A DNA stretch of 8,364 nt from contig DPWB01000013.1 of NCBI GenBank assembly GCA_003527885.1, positions 1 through 8,364 of the forward strand, written 5' to 3'. Below, piece by piece: positions 1 through 6,889 of this stretch. Every line of letters begins with the position of its first letter. The stretch's first letter is position 1. This DNA is from Candidatus Competibacteraceae bacterium (GTDB lineage: Bacteria; Pseudomonadota; Gammaproteobacteria; Competibacterales; Competibacteraceae). Below the pieces are notes generated by a model that made no database searches, was not told the origin of the DNA, and was given only the letters and a program-made list of their open reading frames with translations. Both the position numbers and the translations under genes were made by a program.

Positions 1-1
1 C

Positions 2-796
2 GGCGCGGGCAACACCTTCAAGGCCACCGCCAAGCCGGTGCTGATCGGCACCGCCGTGGTCGGCGCGGCGACGATGGTGTTCTCCATCGTCATGCTGTTG
101 ACGGCGGGACTCACGGAGAATCTGGACAAGCTGTCGCTGCTGCACCCGCCTTTCCTGCTCGGCCTGATTTCCGGCGGCGCGACCATCTTCTGGTTCTCCG
201 GGGCCAGCACCCAGGCGGTCTCGACCGGCGCTTACCGCGCGGTGGAGTTCATCAGCACCCACATCCGGCTGGACGAGGTGGTGAAAGCCTCGCAGAAAGA
301 CAGCAAGAAGGTCGTCGAGATTTGCACGATCTACGCGCAGAAGGGCATGTTCAACATTTTCCTGGCGGTGTTCTTCGGCACCCTGGCGTGCGCCTTCATC
401 GAACCGTTCTTCTTCATCGGCTACCTGATTTCGCTGGCGATCATCGGCCTGTATCAGGCGGTGTTCATGGCCAACGCCGGCGGCGCGTGGGACAACGCCA
501 AGAAGATTGTCGAAACCGAGCTGCACGCCAAGGGCACCGACCTGCACAACGCTTCGGTGGTCGGCGACACCGTGGGCGATCCCTTCAAGGACACCGCGTC
601 GGTGGCGATGAACCCGATCATCAAATTCACCACCCTGTTCGGCCTGCTGGCGGTGGAAATGGCGGTGGGCTTGCAGGCGCAGGGCTATCGGGGGCTGGTC
701 TGGCTGCTGGCCGCCGCGTTCCTCGCCGTCAATCTGGTCTTCGTGTACCGCAGTTTCTACGGGATGCGCATCGTCGCCAAGACCGCTGAACATTAA
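2..796 (+). CDS. hppA: Membrane-bound proton-translocating pyrophosphatase, C-terminal part (start outside window)
   Basis: The frame is open from the first bases, so the gene begins upstream; the GTG at 38 is an internal codon, not a start. About 264 C-terminal residues are visible. The protein hydrolyses cytoplasmic pyrophosphate and couples this to cation export across the inner membrane. Family hallmarks are ANAGGAWDNAKK (fragment residues about 157-168) and GDTVGDPFKDT (about 188-198), which supply Asp and Lys ligands for magnesium and pyrophosphate. Several long hydrophobic helices surround them, and the protein ends in a final membrane segment and a short basic tail. The start of the fragment reads GNTFKATAK. 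Lysine here sits where potassium-independent H+-PPases carry lysine and potassium-dependent ones carry alanine, which suggests potassium independence. Other segments are unusual: GASTQAVSTGAYRAV replaces the common SALTMEAVGRAA-like helix, and ASVAMNP replaces SGPALNP after the DPFKDT motif. This points to a divergent mPPase clade. Family assignment is secure; ion specificity is inference. Confidence 0.92.
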   Translation, partial: GAGNTFKATAKPVLIGTAVVGAATMVFSIVMLLTAGLTENLDKLSLLHPPFLLGLISGGATIFWFSGASTQAVSTGAYRAVEFISTHIRLDEVVKASQKDSKKVVEICTIYAQKGMFNIFLAVFFGTLACAFIEPFFFIGYLISLAIIGLYQAVFMANAGGAWDNAKKIVETELHAKGTDLHNASVVGDTVGDPFKDTASVAMNPIIKFTTLFGLLAVEMAVGLQAQGYRGLVWLLAAAFLAVNLVFVYRSFYGMRIVAKTAEH

Positions 797-819
797 TGGT
801 TATTGCGCCGCGCTGTGGC

Positions 820-825
820 TATGAT
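820..825 (+). promoter_or_regulatory. Possible -10 element upstream of the 914 gene
   Basis: TATGAT at 820-825 differs from the sigma-70 -10 consensus at one position. A TG dinucleotide lies at 816-817, one base further away than in a true extended -10. The region 16-18 bases upstream (796-803) contains no good -35 hexamer. The site is well placed to transcribe the gene at 914, but the match is weak and a chance occurrence is possible. Confidence 0.22.
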
Positions 826-835
826 GGAACGGGGT

Positions 836-852
836 GGGAGCCTCACGCTCCC
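836..852. repeat. Short inverted repeat in the hppA-downstream spacer
   Basis: GGGAGC (836-841) and GCTCCC (847-852) form a perfect 6-bp stem with a 5-base loop. It lies 40 bases after the hppA stop and 61 bases before the next start. No T-run follows, so it is not a convincing intrinsic terminator. It could be a processing or mRNA-stability element, or part of the leader of the next gene. An 8-base direct repeat GCGCCGCG (805-812 and 857-864) flanks it. Confidence 0.35.
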
Positions 853-913
853 CTTCGCGCCGCGACGGTGAAGGCAGACCCGAAACCTGTTGATTTTTGA
901 AAGGATCTACCCC

Positions 914-1678
914 ATGTCTATCTATCTCTACTACTCGTTGATTCCAGAGGCGCTGATCGCCTCGATGCTGCCGCCCGAAAAGTTCGGGCAGTATTACGCC
1001 ACCGGACACAAGTTCAAATCGAAGGGCCAGGCGGTGTTCTTTGAGGTCGACCCGAACTACCGGCATCCCTACTTCGACATCGACGGCTGTTACAAGCGCT
1101 GCGTGGCCAAGGCCGACGGCTCGCCCAAGAATTCGATCTATGTCTCGATGTATCGGGTGACGGAACACCTCACGGTCGGTGCCCTGGGCAAGATGTACCT
1201 GACCACGGCGATGGGCGAGACGCTGGGCTTGAGCCGTGGCGATGCGCTGCCGAAGGTCGAGAAGGAACTGCACATGTATCAGGACTTGGCGCCGATCAAC
1301 AGCTTGGTGGTGAGCGTGTTCGATCCGGCCGCCTACTATGCCGATGTGGTGACCAATCCCTCCCATTCGTTCCGCTTCCCCGGCATGTGCTTCGTCGAAC
1401 TCGAACTGGGGATGCTCGCGATCGATCCGGCGAACGGCAAGGAAGGCGATCTGCCGTATTCCTTCATGCAGCACCTGCGCGAGGCGTTGATGGAACTGGA
1501 GCCAGTCTCGAAGCAGAACAAGCTGGTGCACCGCGTCCACTCGCTCGAATTCCCGTTCCGCATGGTCAAAAACGGCTTTTTCGCCGGCATCGGCGAGGAA
1601 CTCGTCTACTACCCCATGCTCTCTCCCGCCGCCCTCAGAAAGGATCACAGCAACTGGTGGCGCTCGGCCAACCTGTAG
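914..1678 (+). CDS. Conserved-looking protein of unknown function (254 aa)
   Basis: I do not recognise a named family. ATG at 914 is preferred over the in-frame TTG at 890 because GAAAGGA (899-905) sits 8 bases upstream as a good ribosome binding site, whereas the TTG has none. The protein begins MSIYLYYSLIPEALIASMLP and ends WWRSANL. It has no signal peptide, no membrane span and no nucleotide-binding motif. It is rich in aromatic residues and looks like a soluble cytoplasmic protein with mixed alpha/beta content. Two stretches look like conserved patches: FFEVDPNYRHPYFDIDG near residue 45, and EFPFRMVKNGFFAGIGEEL near residue 220. Codon use and GC content match the neighbouring genes, so it is a genuine resident gene. 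It stands alone between hppA and the methyltransferase, with a hairpin after it, and so is probably its own transcription unit. Function is unknown. Confidence 0.85.
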   Translation: MSIYLYYSLIPEALIASMLPPEKFGQYYATGHKFKSKGQAVFFEVDPNYRHPYFDIDGCYKRCVAKADGSPKNSIYVSMYRVTEHLTVGALGKMYLTTAMGETLGLSRGDALPKVEKELHMYQDLAPINSLVVSVFDPAAYYADVVTNPSHSFRFPGMCFVELELGMLAIDPANGKEGDLPYSFMQHLREALMELEPVSKQNKLVHRVHSLEFPFRMVKNGFFAGIGEELVYYPMLSPAALRKDHSNWWRSANL

Positions 1679-1734
1679 CAAGGACTAAGCCGTCCTCTCC
1701 GACCGTCGGAATACCCGGACGGCAGTTGCTCAAA

Positions 1735-1756
1735 ACGGCCGGCGAACCCCGGCCGT
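1735..1756 (+). terminator. Hairpin after the 914 gene, possible rho-independent terminator
   Basis: ACGGCCGG (1735-1742) pairs perfectly with CCGGCCGT (1749-1756) around the 6-base loop CGAACC. AAAA precedes it, and a short ATTT lies a few bases downstream (1761-1764) rather than directly abutting. The 8-bp GC-rich stem is strong, but the T-tract is poor. It lies in the 106-base spacer between the stop at 1678 and the start at 1785, where a transcription boundary would be expected. Confidence 0.5.
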
Positions 1757-1784
1757 CGGCATTTCCAAACCGCCCGCGAGCATC

Positions 1785-2381
1785 ATGAACGCCAAACCCT
1801 ATTCCGAAGCGTGCGAGCAGAACAAGGGACCGATTCTGGACGTGCTGCGGCGATATTTCACACTACCCGGCTTCATCTTGGAAATCGGCGGCGGCACCGG
1901 CCAGCACGCGGTTCATTTCGCCCGCGCGCTACCTCATCTCGACTGGCAAACCACCGATCTAGCGGGCGCTTTAGCCGGCATACAGCTTTGGTTCGACGAA
2001 GCCGGCTTGCCCAACCTGCGCCCGCCGCTGGCGCTCAATGTCCGTCAGGAGGTTTGGCCGGTGACGCGCGCCGATGGGGTCTTTTCGGCCAACACCGCGC
2101 ACATCATGAGTTGGAAGGGGGTGGAATGCCTGTTTCGCGGGGTCGGATGGCTGCTGGCGACCGGCGGGGTTTTCTGCCTCTATGGGCCGTTCAATTACGG
2201 CGGCCAATACACCAGTCCCAGCAACGCGCAATTCGACCGCTGGCTGCGGGCGCGCGATCCGGAAAGCGGCGTGCGCGATTTCGACGATCTCGACCGACTG
2301 GCGGAAACGGAAGGACTGCGGCTGTTGGCCGATTGTCCGATGCCGGTCAACAATCGAACCTTGGTGTGGGTTCGAGAGTAA
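1785..2381 (+). CDS. DUF938-family class I SAM-dependent methyltransferase
   Basis: This 198-residue protein matches the DUF938 family (Rossmann-fold methyltransferases related to eukaryotic METTL26) over its whole length, including the N-terminal signature SEACEQNKGPILDVLRR. The SAM-binding motif I is LEIGGGTGQHAVHFA (residues 32-46). Motif II follows as WQTTDL (54-59), where the Asp would contact the ribose. Further family blocks are ANTAHIMSW (102-110), LYGPFNYGG (132-140) and the C-terminal PVNNRTLVW. Length is typical, so the gene is intact. The substrate is not known for this family. ATG at 1785 is the only start consistent with the family N-terminus; the ribosome binding site (GCGAG, about 1776-1780) is weak. 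The gene is separated by 106 bases upstream and 198 bases downstream from its neighbours, so it is probably not co-transcribed with the aco genes. Family is confident; molecular role is open. Confidence 0.9.
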   Translation: MNAKPYSEACEQNKGPILDVLRRYFTLPGFILEIGGGTGQHAVHFARALPHLDWQTTDLAGALAGIQLWFDEAGLPNLRPPLALNVRQEVWPVTRADGVFSANTAHIMSWKGVECLFRGVGWLLATGGVFCLYGPFNYGGQYTSPSNAQFDRWLRARDPESGVRDFDDLDRLAETEGLRLLADCPMPVNNRTLVWVRE

Positions 2382-2394
2382 AACTGTCACGGTT

Positions 2395-2410
2395 TGGCGC
2401 GGAAGCCGCG
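2395..2410 (+). promoter_or_regulatory. Weak sigma-54 (-24/-12) promoter candidate for acoXABC
   Basis: TGGCGCG-GAAG-CCGCG matches the TGGCACG-N4-TTGCA consensus at the essential GG (2396-2397) and GC (2408-2409) with the correct 12-base phase. The TT before GC is replaced by CC, which weakens it. Aco operons in C. necator and Bacillus subtilis are sigma-54-dependent and activated by AcoR, so such a promoter is expected here. It was the only correctly phased candidate I found in the spacer 2382-2579. Predicted transcription would start near 2421, about 160 bases before acoX. Confidence 0.25.
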
Positions 2411-2411
2411 T

Positions 2412-2428
2412 CGTCGCGTGTCGCGACG
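2412..2428 (+). repeat. Perfect 7-bp hairpin in the acoX leader
   Basis: CGTCGCG (2412-2418) and CGCGACG (2422-2428) are perfectly complementary around a TGT loop. The second arm shares its last two bases with the first arm of the next hairpin (2427-2452), so the two stems compete slightly or stack. It lies 30 bases after the methyltransferase stop. It may be part of that gene's 3' end, or of the aco leader or an operator. No T-tract follows directly. Confidence 0.45.
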
Positions 2429-2452
2429 CCCTCACAAAAACCGGCGAGGGCG
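2427..2452 (+). terminator. Second hairpin after the methyltransferase gene, terminator-like or leader element
   Basis: CGCCCTC (2427-2433) pairs with GAGGGCG (2446-2452) across a 12-base loop containing an A-run. There is no T-run behind it on the + strand, so intrinsic termination is not well supported. Together with the stem at 2412-2428 it makes a compact structured block between the methyltransferase and acoX. It could separate the two transcription units by rho-dependent means, or act in the 5' leader of the aco mRNA. Confidence 0.3.
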
Positions 2453-2579
2453 CAACCTCCGGTAGCGGATCGCAAAAAGCGTCCTACACTTTTAATTGAC
2501 GGGGATCAAGCGACTTTTTCAAGCCTGCCCGTCTTGGGTTTTCCAGCGAATCATCACCGATTTGGAGACGACCCACGAC

Positions 2580-3674
2580 ATGGCGAGTCTACCCTTCACT
2601 TCCGCCGCCCCGGCACCGGGCATTCCGCCGGTCGGCATCATCGCCAACCCGGTGTCGGCGCGCGACATCCGCCGGATCGTGGCCAACGCCAGCAACCTGC
2701 AACTGGCCGACCGCGTGAACATCGTGCTGCGGGCGCTCAGCACCCTGGCGGCCACCGGCGTGCCGCGGGTGCTGATGATGCCGGATCGCGCCGGCATCCG
2801 CGCCATGCTCTCCCGCCACCTGCAACGCGAACAGAATCTGCACCACACCTTTCCACGGGTCGATTTTCTGGACATGGAGCCGACCTCGACCGTGGAAGAC
2901 ACCTTTCTCGCCGTGCGCCTGCTGCGCGAGGCCGGCGTGGCCGCGATCATCGTGCTCGGTGGCGACGGCACCCACCGCGCGGTGGTGCGCGAGCTGATCG
3001 CCGGAACGACTAACCCGGCACCGATTCCGATTGCCGGTCTGTCCACCGGCACCAACAACGCCTTCCCCGAACTGCGCGAGTCGAGCATCACCGGCTTGGC
3101 GGTAGGTCTGTACGCCACCAATCGGCTCGACGCCGCCCAGGCGCTCGCGCCGAACAAATTGCTCGAAGTGTCGATCGGCGGCTCCGATGGCGCGCTGAGA
3201 CGCGATATCGCGCTGGTCGATGCGGCCATTTCGACCGACCGCCACCCCGGCGCTCGCGCCCTGTGGAAGCCGGAAGGGTTGCACAGCGTGTTTCTGGCTT
3301 TCGCCGAGCCGCAGGCTATCGGTTTGTCGTCCATCGGCGGACTGCTCCATCCGGTCGCGCGCGACGCGCCGGGCGGCCTGTCGGTGCGACTCGCCCAAGA
3401 CCCGGCCCGGCGGCGCTTCGGCATGTTGGCCCCCATCGCGCCGGGCATGGTGCGCGAGATCGGCGTCGAGCAGTTCCAGCCGATGCCCGCCGGCCAGCCG
3501 TTCGCGGTCGGTTTGGACGCCGGCGTGGTCGCGCTCGACGGCGAGCGCGAGCTGGCGTTCGACGTGGGCGAGCGGGTGACGGTGACCTTGCGCGAGAACG
3601 CTTTTTTCACGGTGGACATCGCCCGCTGCATGGGCATCGCGGCGGCGGCGGGGCTGTTCCGCCTCCCTTCCTAA
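2580..3674 (+). CDS. acoX: AcoX, acetoin-cluster protein with NAD-kinase-like fold
   Basis: This 364-residue protein is encoded directly before acoA, as acoX is in C. necator. The nucleotide-binding signature of the NAD kinase/diacylglycerol kinase superfamily is GGDGTHR (residues 127-133). A second conserved loop GLSTGTNNAFPE (153-164) resembles the NAD kinase NE/D region. The N-terminal GIIANPVSARDIRR (19-32) matches the opening strand of the family. The reaction carried out by AcoX has not been established; it is not required for the E1/E2 chemistry on paper, and a nucleotide- or cofactor-linked role is inference. ATG at 2580 is chosen because GGAG (2564-2567) lies upstream, though at a long 12-base distance, and because the length matches AcoX proteins. 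An in-frame earlier start at 2496 would add 28 residues without family-like sequence. The gene ends 20 bases before acoA and is almost certainly translated from the same mRNA. Confidence 0.88.
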   Translation: MASLPFTSAAPAPGIPPVGIIANPVSARDIRRIVANASNLQLADRVNIVLRALSTLAATGVPRVLMMPDRAGIRAMLSRHLQREQNLHHTFPRVDFLDMEPTSTVEDTFLAVRLLREAGVAAIIVLGGDGTHRAVVRELIAGTTNPAPIPIAGLSTGTNNAFPELRESSITGLAVGLYATNRLDAAQALAPNKLLEVSIGGSDGALRRDIALVDAAISTDRHPGARALWKPEGLHSVFLAFAEPQAIGLSSIGGLLHPVARDAPGGLSVRLAQDPARRRFGMLAPIAPGMVREIGVEQFQPMPAGQPFAVGLDAGVVALDGERELAFDVGERVTVTLRENAFFTVDIARCMGIAAAAGLFRLPS

Positions 3675-3694
3675 GACCACTCAAGGAGACCCGT

Positions 3695-4690
3695 ATGGCA
3701 GACCATCCCTTTCCGCTGAGCAAGGACGAACTGCTGGCCGCTTACCGGCGGATGCGCACCATCCGCGAGTTCGAGGAGCGGCTGCACATCGATTTCGGGC
3801 GCGGCGATATTCCGGGCTTCGTCCATCTGTATGCCGGTGAGGAAGCGGCCGCCGTCGGCATCATGTTGCATCTGCACGACGGCGACCGCATCGCCTCGAC
3901 CCATCGCGGCCACGGCCATTGCATCGCCAAGGGCGTGGACGTGACAGCGATGATGAAGGAAATCTACGGCAAGAAAGGCGGCTCCTGCGAAGGCAAGGGC
4001 GGCTCGATGCACATCGCCGACCTGTCCAAGGGCATGATGGGCGCCAACGGCATTCTTGGAGCCGGCGCGCCGCTGGCCTGCGGCGCGGCGCTCGCCGCCA
4101 AGTATCGGGCTAAAAAAGGTCAACCGAGCGATGTGGCGATCAGCTTTGTCGGCGACGGCGCGAGCAACCAAGGCACCTTCCTGGAAAGCCTGAACCTGGC
4201 GGCGGTGTGGGATTTGCCGGCGATTTTTGTCGTCGAAAACAACGGCTACGCCGAATCGACCTCGCGCGACTACGGCACGGCGGTCGATAGTTACGTGGAT
4301 CGCGCCGCCGGCTTCGGCCTGCCCGGCGTCACGGTGGACGGCACCGATTTCTTCGCCGTTTACGAAGCCGCCGGCGAAGTCATCCGCCGGGCGCGCGAGG
4401 GCGGCGGCCCGTCGTTGCTGGAGTGCAAGATGGTGCGCTTTCACGGTCATTTCGAGGGCGACGCGCAAACCTACCGCGCCAAAGGCGAACTCGAAGACAT
4501 CCGCGCCAACCGCGATTGCCTGAGCACGTTCAAGGCGGCGATCACCGGGGCGAAGGTCGTCACCGACGCCGAATTGCAGGCCATCGACCATGAAGTGCTG
4601 GGCCTGATCGAACGCGCGGTCACCGCAGCGAAAGCCGCCCCGCTACCGACCGCCGCCGACCTTACCACCGACGTCTACGTTCGCTATTGA
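3695..4690 (+). CDS. acoA: Acetoin dehydrogenase E1 component, alpha subunit (thiamine diphosphate-dependent)
   Basis: This 331-residue protein is the alpha chain of the heterotetrameric acetoin:acceptor oxidoreductase. With AcoB it cleaves acetoin to acetaldehyde and an acetyl unit that is passed to lipoate. The thiamine-diphosphate motif is intact: GDGASNQG (153-160) running to NN (182-183), which binds magnesium and diphosphate. Other E1-alpha blocks are GFVHLYAGEEA (41-51), STHRGHGH (68-75) and EGKGGSMHI (99-107). FHGHFEGD (249-256) is followed by AQTYR in the region of the regulatory phosphorylation loop of pyruvate dehydrogenase. The HGHFEGD-AQTYR form is typical of acetoin rather than pyruvate or branched-chain E1. 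AAGGAG (3683-3688) lies 6 bases before the ATG, a strong ribosome binding site. Length is normal for the family and the protein is cytoplasmic. A related 2-oxo-acid E1 is the only serious alternative, and acoX/acoC next door argue against it. Confidence 0.95.
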   Translation: MADHPFPLSKDELLAAYRRMRTIREFEERLHIDFGRGDIPGFVHLYAGEEAAAVGIMLHLHDGDRIASTHRGHGHCIAKGVDVTAMMKEIYGKKGGSCEGKGGSMHIADLSKGMMGANGILGAGAPLACGAALAAKYRAKKGQPSDVAISFVGDGASNQGTFLESLNLAAVWDLPAIFVVENNGYAESTSRDYGTAVDSYVDRAAGFGLPGVTVDGTDFFAVYEAAGEVIRRAREGGGPSLLECKMVRFHGHFEGDAQTYRAKGELEDIRANRDCLSTFKAAITGAKVVTDAELQAIDHEVLGLIERAVTAAKAAPLPTAADLTTDVYVRY

Positions 4691-4726
4691 GCCGCGCGGC
4701 GCGCATTGGCGTAGAAGGAGATCGAA

Positions 4727-5743
4727 ATGGCAAGAAAAATCAGCATGAAACTGGCGATCAATGAAGCGATCGATCAAGAAATGAGCCGTGACCCGACCGT
4801 GATCATGATGGGTGAGGACATCGTGGGCGGGGCCGGCGGCGAAGGCGAAAAAGATGCCTGGGGCGGCGTGCTCGGGGTGACCAAGGGCTTGTACGCCAAG
4901 CACGGCGACCGGTTGTTGGACACGCCTTTGTCCGAGAGCGCCTACATCGGCGCGGCCATCGGCGCGGCGGCCTGCGGGATGCGCCCGATTGCCGAACTGA
5001 TGTTCATCGACTTTATGGGCGTTTGCTTCGACCAGATTTTCAATCAGGCGGCCAAGTTCCGCTACATGTTCGGCGGCAAGGCCGAAACTCCGGTGGTGAT
5101 CCGGGCGATGGTCGGCGCGGGCTTCCGGGCGGCGGCCCAACACTCGCAGATGCTGACGCCGCTGTTCACCCACATTCCCGGCCTCAAGGTCGTCTGTCCC
5201 AGCACCCCCTACGACACCAAGGGGCTGTTGATCCAAAGCATCCGCGACAACGACCCGGTGATTTTCTGCGAGCACAAGAACCTGTACGGCTTCGAGGGTG
5301 ACGTACCGGAGAAAAGCTACACGGTGCCGTTCGGCGAAGCCAGCGTGGTGCGCGACGGCAAGGATGTCAGCATCGTCGCCTACGGGTTGATGGTGCATCG
5401 CGCGCTGGAAGCGGCGGCGCTGCTGGCAAAGGAAGGGATCGAGGCCGAAGTCATCGACCTGCGCACCCTGTCGCCGCTGGATATCGATACGGTGCTGGAA
5501 AGCGTGGAGAAAACCGGCCGGCTGGTCTGCGTGGACGAAGCCAGCCCACGCTGCAATATCGCCACCGATATTTCGGCGCAGGTGGCGATGCAAGCCTTCG
5601 GCGCGCTGAAGGCCCAGATCGAAATGGTGACGCCGCCGCATGTCCCGGTGCCGTTCTCGCCGGCGCTCGAAGACCTCTATATCCCCGGCGGCCCACAGAT
5701 CGCCGACGCCGCGCGCCGCACGATGAAAAAGGGGAAAACCTGA
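4727..5743 (+). CDS. acoB: Acetoin dehydrogenase E1 component, beta subunit
   Basis: This 338-residue protein is the transketolase-like beta chain that completes the E1 active site with AcoA. Visible landmarks are MMGEDIVGG (residues 27-35), DTPLSESA (65-72) and RAAAQHSQ (134-141). Glu70 in DTPLSESA is at the position of the glutamate that activates the thiamine aminopyrimidine. His139 is at the position of the conserved active-site histidine. The C-terminal transketolase domain contains the EVIDLRTLSPLD block (about 240-251) used for subunit contact and cation binding. AAGGAG (4715-4720) sits 6 bases upstream of ATG, the same arrangement as in acoA. The gene starts 36 bases after acoA. Its TGA stop overlaps the acoC ATG by one base (TGATG), implying translational coupling and balanced E1/E2 output. 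Nothing is missing or truncated. Confidence 0.95.
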   Translation: MARKISMKLAINEAIDQEMSRDPTVIMMGEDIVGGAGGEGEKDAWGGVLGVTKGLYAKHGDRLLDTPLSESAYIGAAIGAAACGMRPIAELMFIDFMGVCFDQIFNQAAKFRYMFGGKAETPVVIRAMVGAGFRAAAQHSQMLTPLFTHIPGLKVVCPSTPYDTKGLLIQSIRDNDPVIFCEHKNLYGFEGDVPEKSYTVPFGEASVVRDGKDVSIVAYGLMVHRALEAAALLAKEGIEAEVIDLRTLSPLDIDTVLESVEKTGRLVCVDEASPRCNIATDISAQVAMQAFGALKAQIEMVTPPHVPVPFSPALEDLYIPGGPQIADAARRTMKKGKT

Positions 5744-6858
5744 TGGCGGGTCCGATCACGCCTATCGTCATGCCCAAGTGGGGCCTGTCGATGAAAGAAG
5801 GCACCGTCAACGCTTGGCTGGTCGAGGAAGGCGCGACCATCGAGGTCGGAATGCCGATCCTCGATGTCGAAACCGACAAGCTGGCGAGCAACGTGGAAGC
5901 CGCCGATGCCGGGCTGCTGCGGCGGCGCATCGCCCAGCCCGGCGAGGTGCTACCGGTGAAGGCGCTGCTGGGGGTGATGGCTCCGACCGGGGTCAGCGAG
6001 GAGGAAATCGACGCCTACGTGGCGGCTTACGTGGTGCCCGCCGCCAGCGAGGGCGAGGAAGAGGAAGGCTCGGTTTTTCAGACCGTCACGGTCGATGGCA
6101 TCGGCGTGCGTTACGCCCGGCGCGGTCTCGAAGCGGGCACGCCGGTGTTGTTCATCCACGGCTTCGGCGGCGATCTGGACAACTGGCTGTTCAATATCGA
6201 CGCGGTGGCCGAGCATTCGCCGGTCATCGTGTTCGACCTGCCCGGCCACGGTCAGAGCGACGTCAAGCTGCCGGGGACAACGCTGGAGGCGCTCGCGGTT
6301 TTCGTGGTGCATTTCCTTGATGCCATCAACGTCAAGCAGGCGCATCTGGTCGGGCATTCTTTGGGCGGGGCCATCGCCGCGCAACTGGCGGGTGACGCCC
6401 CCGACCGCGTTGCCAGCGTCACACTGATCAGTCCGGCCGGTTTCGGCGCGGAGATCAACACCGCGTACACCGGCGGTTTCGTCGAAGCGCGGTCGCGCCG
6501 CGAGTTGAAGCCGGTGCTGGAGCTGCTGTTCGCCGACCCGGCGCTGGTGAGCCGGCAGATGATCGACGGTATGCTGAAGTACAAGCGCATGGACGGCGTA
6601 GAGCCGCTGCTGGCCGAACTCGGTGCGGCGCTGTTCAAGGATGGCCGACAGACGGCACGGACCGTCGATGCGCTCGCCGCCAGCGGCAAGCCGGTGCTGG
6701 TGCTGTGGGGGCGCGACGATCACGTAATTCCCTCGGCGCACGCCGCCAACGCCCCCGAGGGCGCGACGGTCAAGATTCTGGAAGGAACTGGCCACATGGC
6801 GATGCTGGAAAAGGCGCACGAGGTCAACGCCGCAATTGGGGCGCACGTCGGCGGTTGA
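5743..6858 (+). CDS. acoC: AcoC: lipoyl domain fused to an alpha/beta-hydrolase domain (acetoin dehydrogenase E2-type component)
   Basis: This 371-residue two-domain protein begins with a lipoyl/biotinyl-attachment domain (residues about 5-83). Its swinging-arm lysine is Lys46 in VETDKLAS. After a Glu-rich linker (about 101-109) comes an alpha/beta-hydrolase domain: oxyanion strand LFIHGFGG (136-143), FDLPGHGQS (164-172) and nucleophile elbow GHSLGG with Ser206. The acid is probably Asp325 or Asp326 in WGRDDHVIP, and the base His351 in GTGHMAM. The peripheral-subunit-binding domain and the trimeric CoA-acetyltransferase core (HxxxDG motif) of classical E2 proteins are absent. This architecture and length match AcoC of C. 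necator. The protein would take the acetyl group from E1 on its lipoyl arm; whether the hydrolase-like domain performs transfer to CoA is unresolved. AAGGGG (5729-5734), inside the end of acoB, is the ribosome binding site. Confidence 0.93.
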   Translation: MAGPITPIVMPKWGLSMKEGTVNAWLVEEGATIEVGMPILDVETDKLASNVEAADAGLLRRRIAQPGEVLPVKALLGVMAPTGVSEEEIDAYVAAYVVPAASEGEEEEGSVFQTVTVDGIGVRYARRGLEAGTPVLFIHGFGGDLDNWLFNIDAVAEHSPVIVFDLPGHGQSDVKLPGTTLEALAVFVVHFLDAINVKQAHLVGHSLGGAIAAQLAGDAPDRVASVTLISPAGFGAEINTAYTGGFVEARSRRELKPVLELLFADPALVSRQMIDGMLKYKRMDGVEPLLAELGAALFKDGRQTARTVDALAASGKPVLVLWGRDDHVIPSAHAANAPEGATVKILEGTGHMAMLEKAHEVNAAIGAHVGG

Positions 6859-6889
6859 GGAATCCCATTCCACCTGCCACCCATTAACC

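Noticed and set aside
800..1681. Long open frame on the minus strand opposite the 914 gene
   Set aside because: It mirrors a real + strand gene in GC-rich DNA, has a low-complexity Arg/His/Gln-rich translation and matches no family I know. The + strand frame has a ribosome binding site and credible protein composition.
2496..2501. TTGACG as a -35 box for acoX
   Set aside because: No AT-rich -10 hexamer is found 16-18 bases downstream (2518-2525 reads TTCAAGCC), so a sigma-70 promoter here is not supported.
1811..3013. 400-codon + strand frame running through the methyltransferase and into acoX
   Set aside because: It crosses two real genes in another frame, is dominated by Arg/Pro/Ala/Gly and has no recognisable domain.
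2519..3680. Two long minus-strand open frames opposite acoX
   Set aside because: Both are shadows of acoX; their translations are rich in Arg, Ser, Gly and His, with no domain motifs, while acoX has the GGDGT signature on the + strand.
3671..5641. Minus-strand open frames opposite acoA and acoB
   Set aside because: These are high-GC antisense artefacts; the + strand frames carry intact E1 motifs and strong ribosome binding sites.
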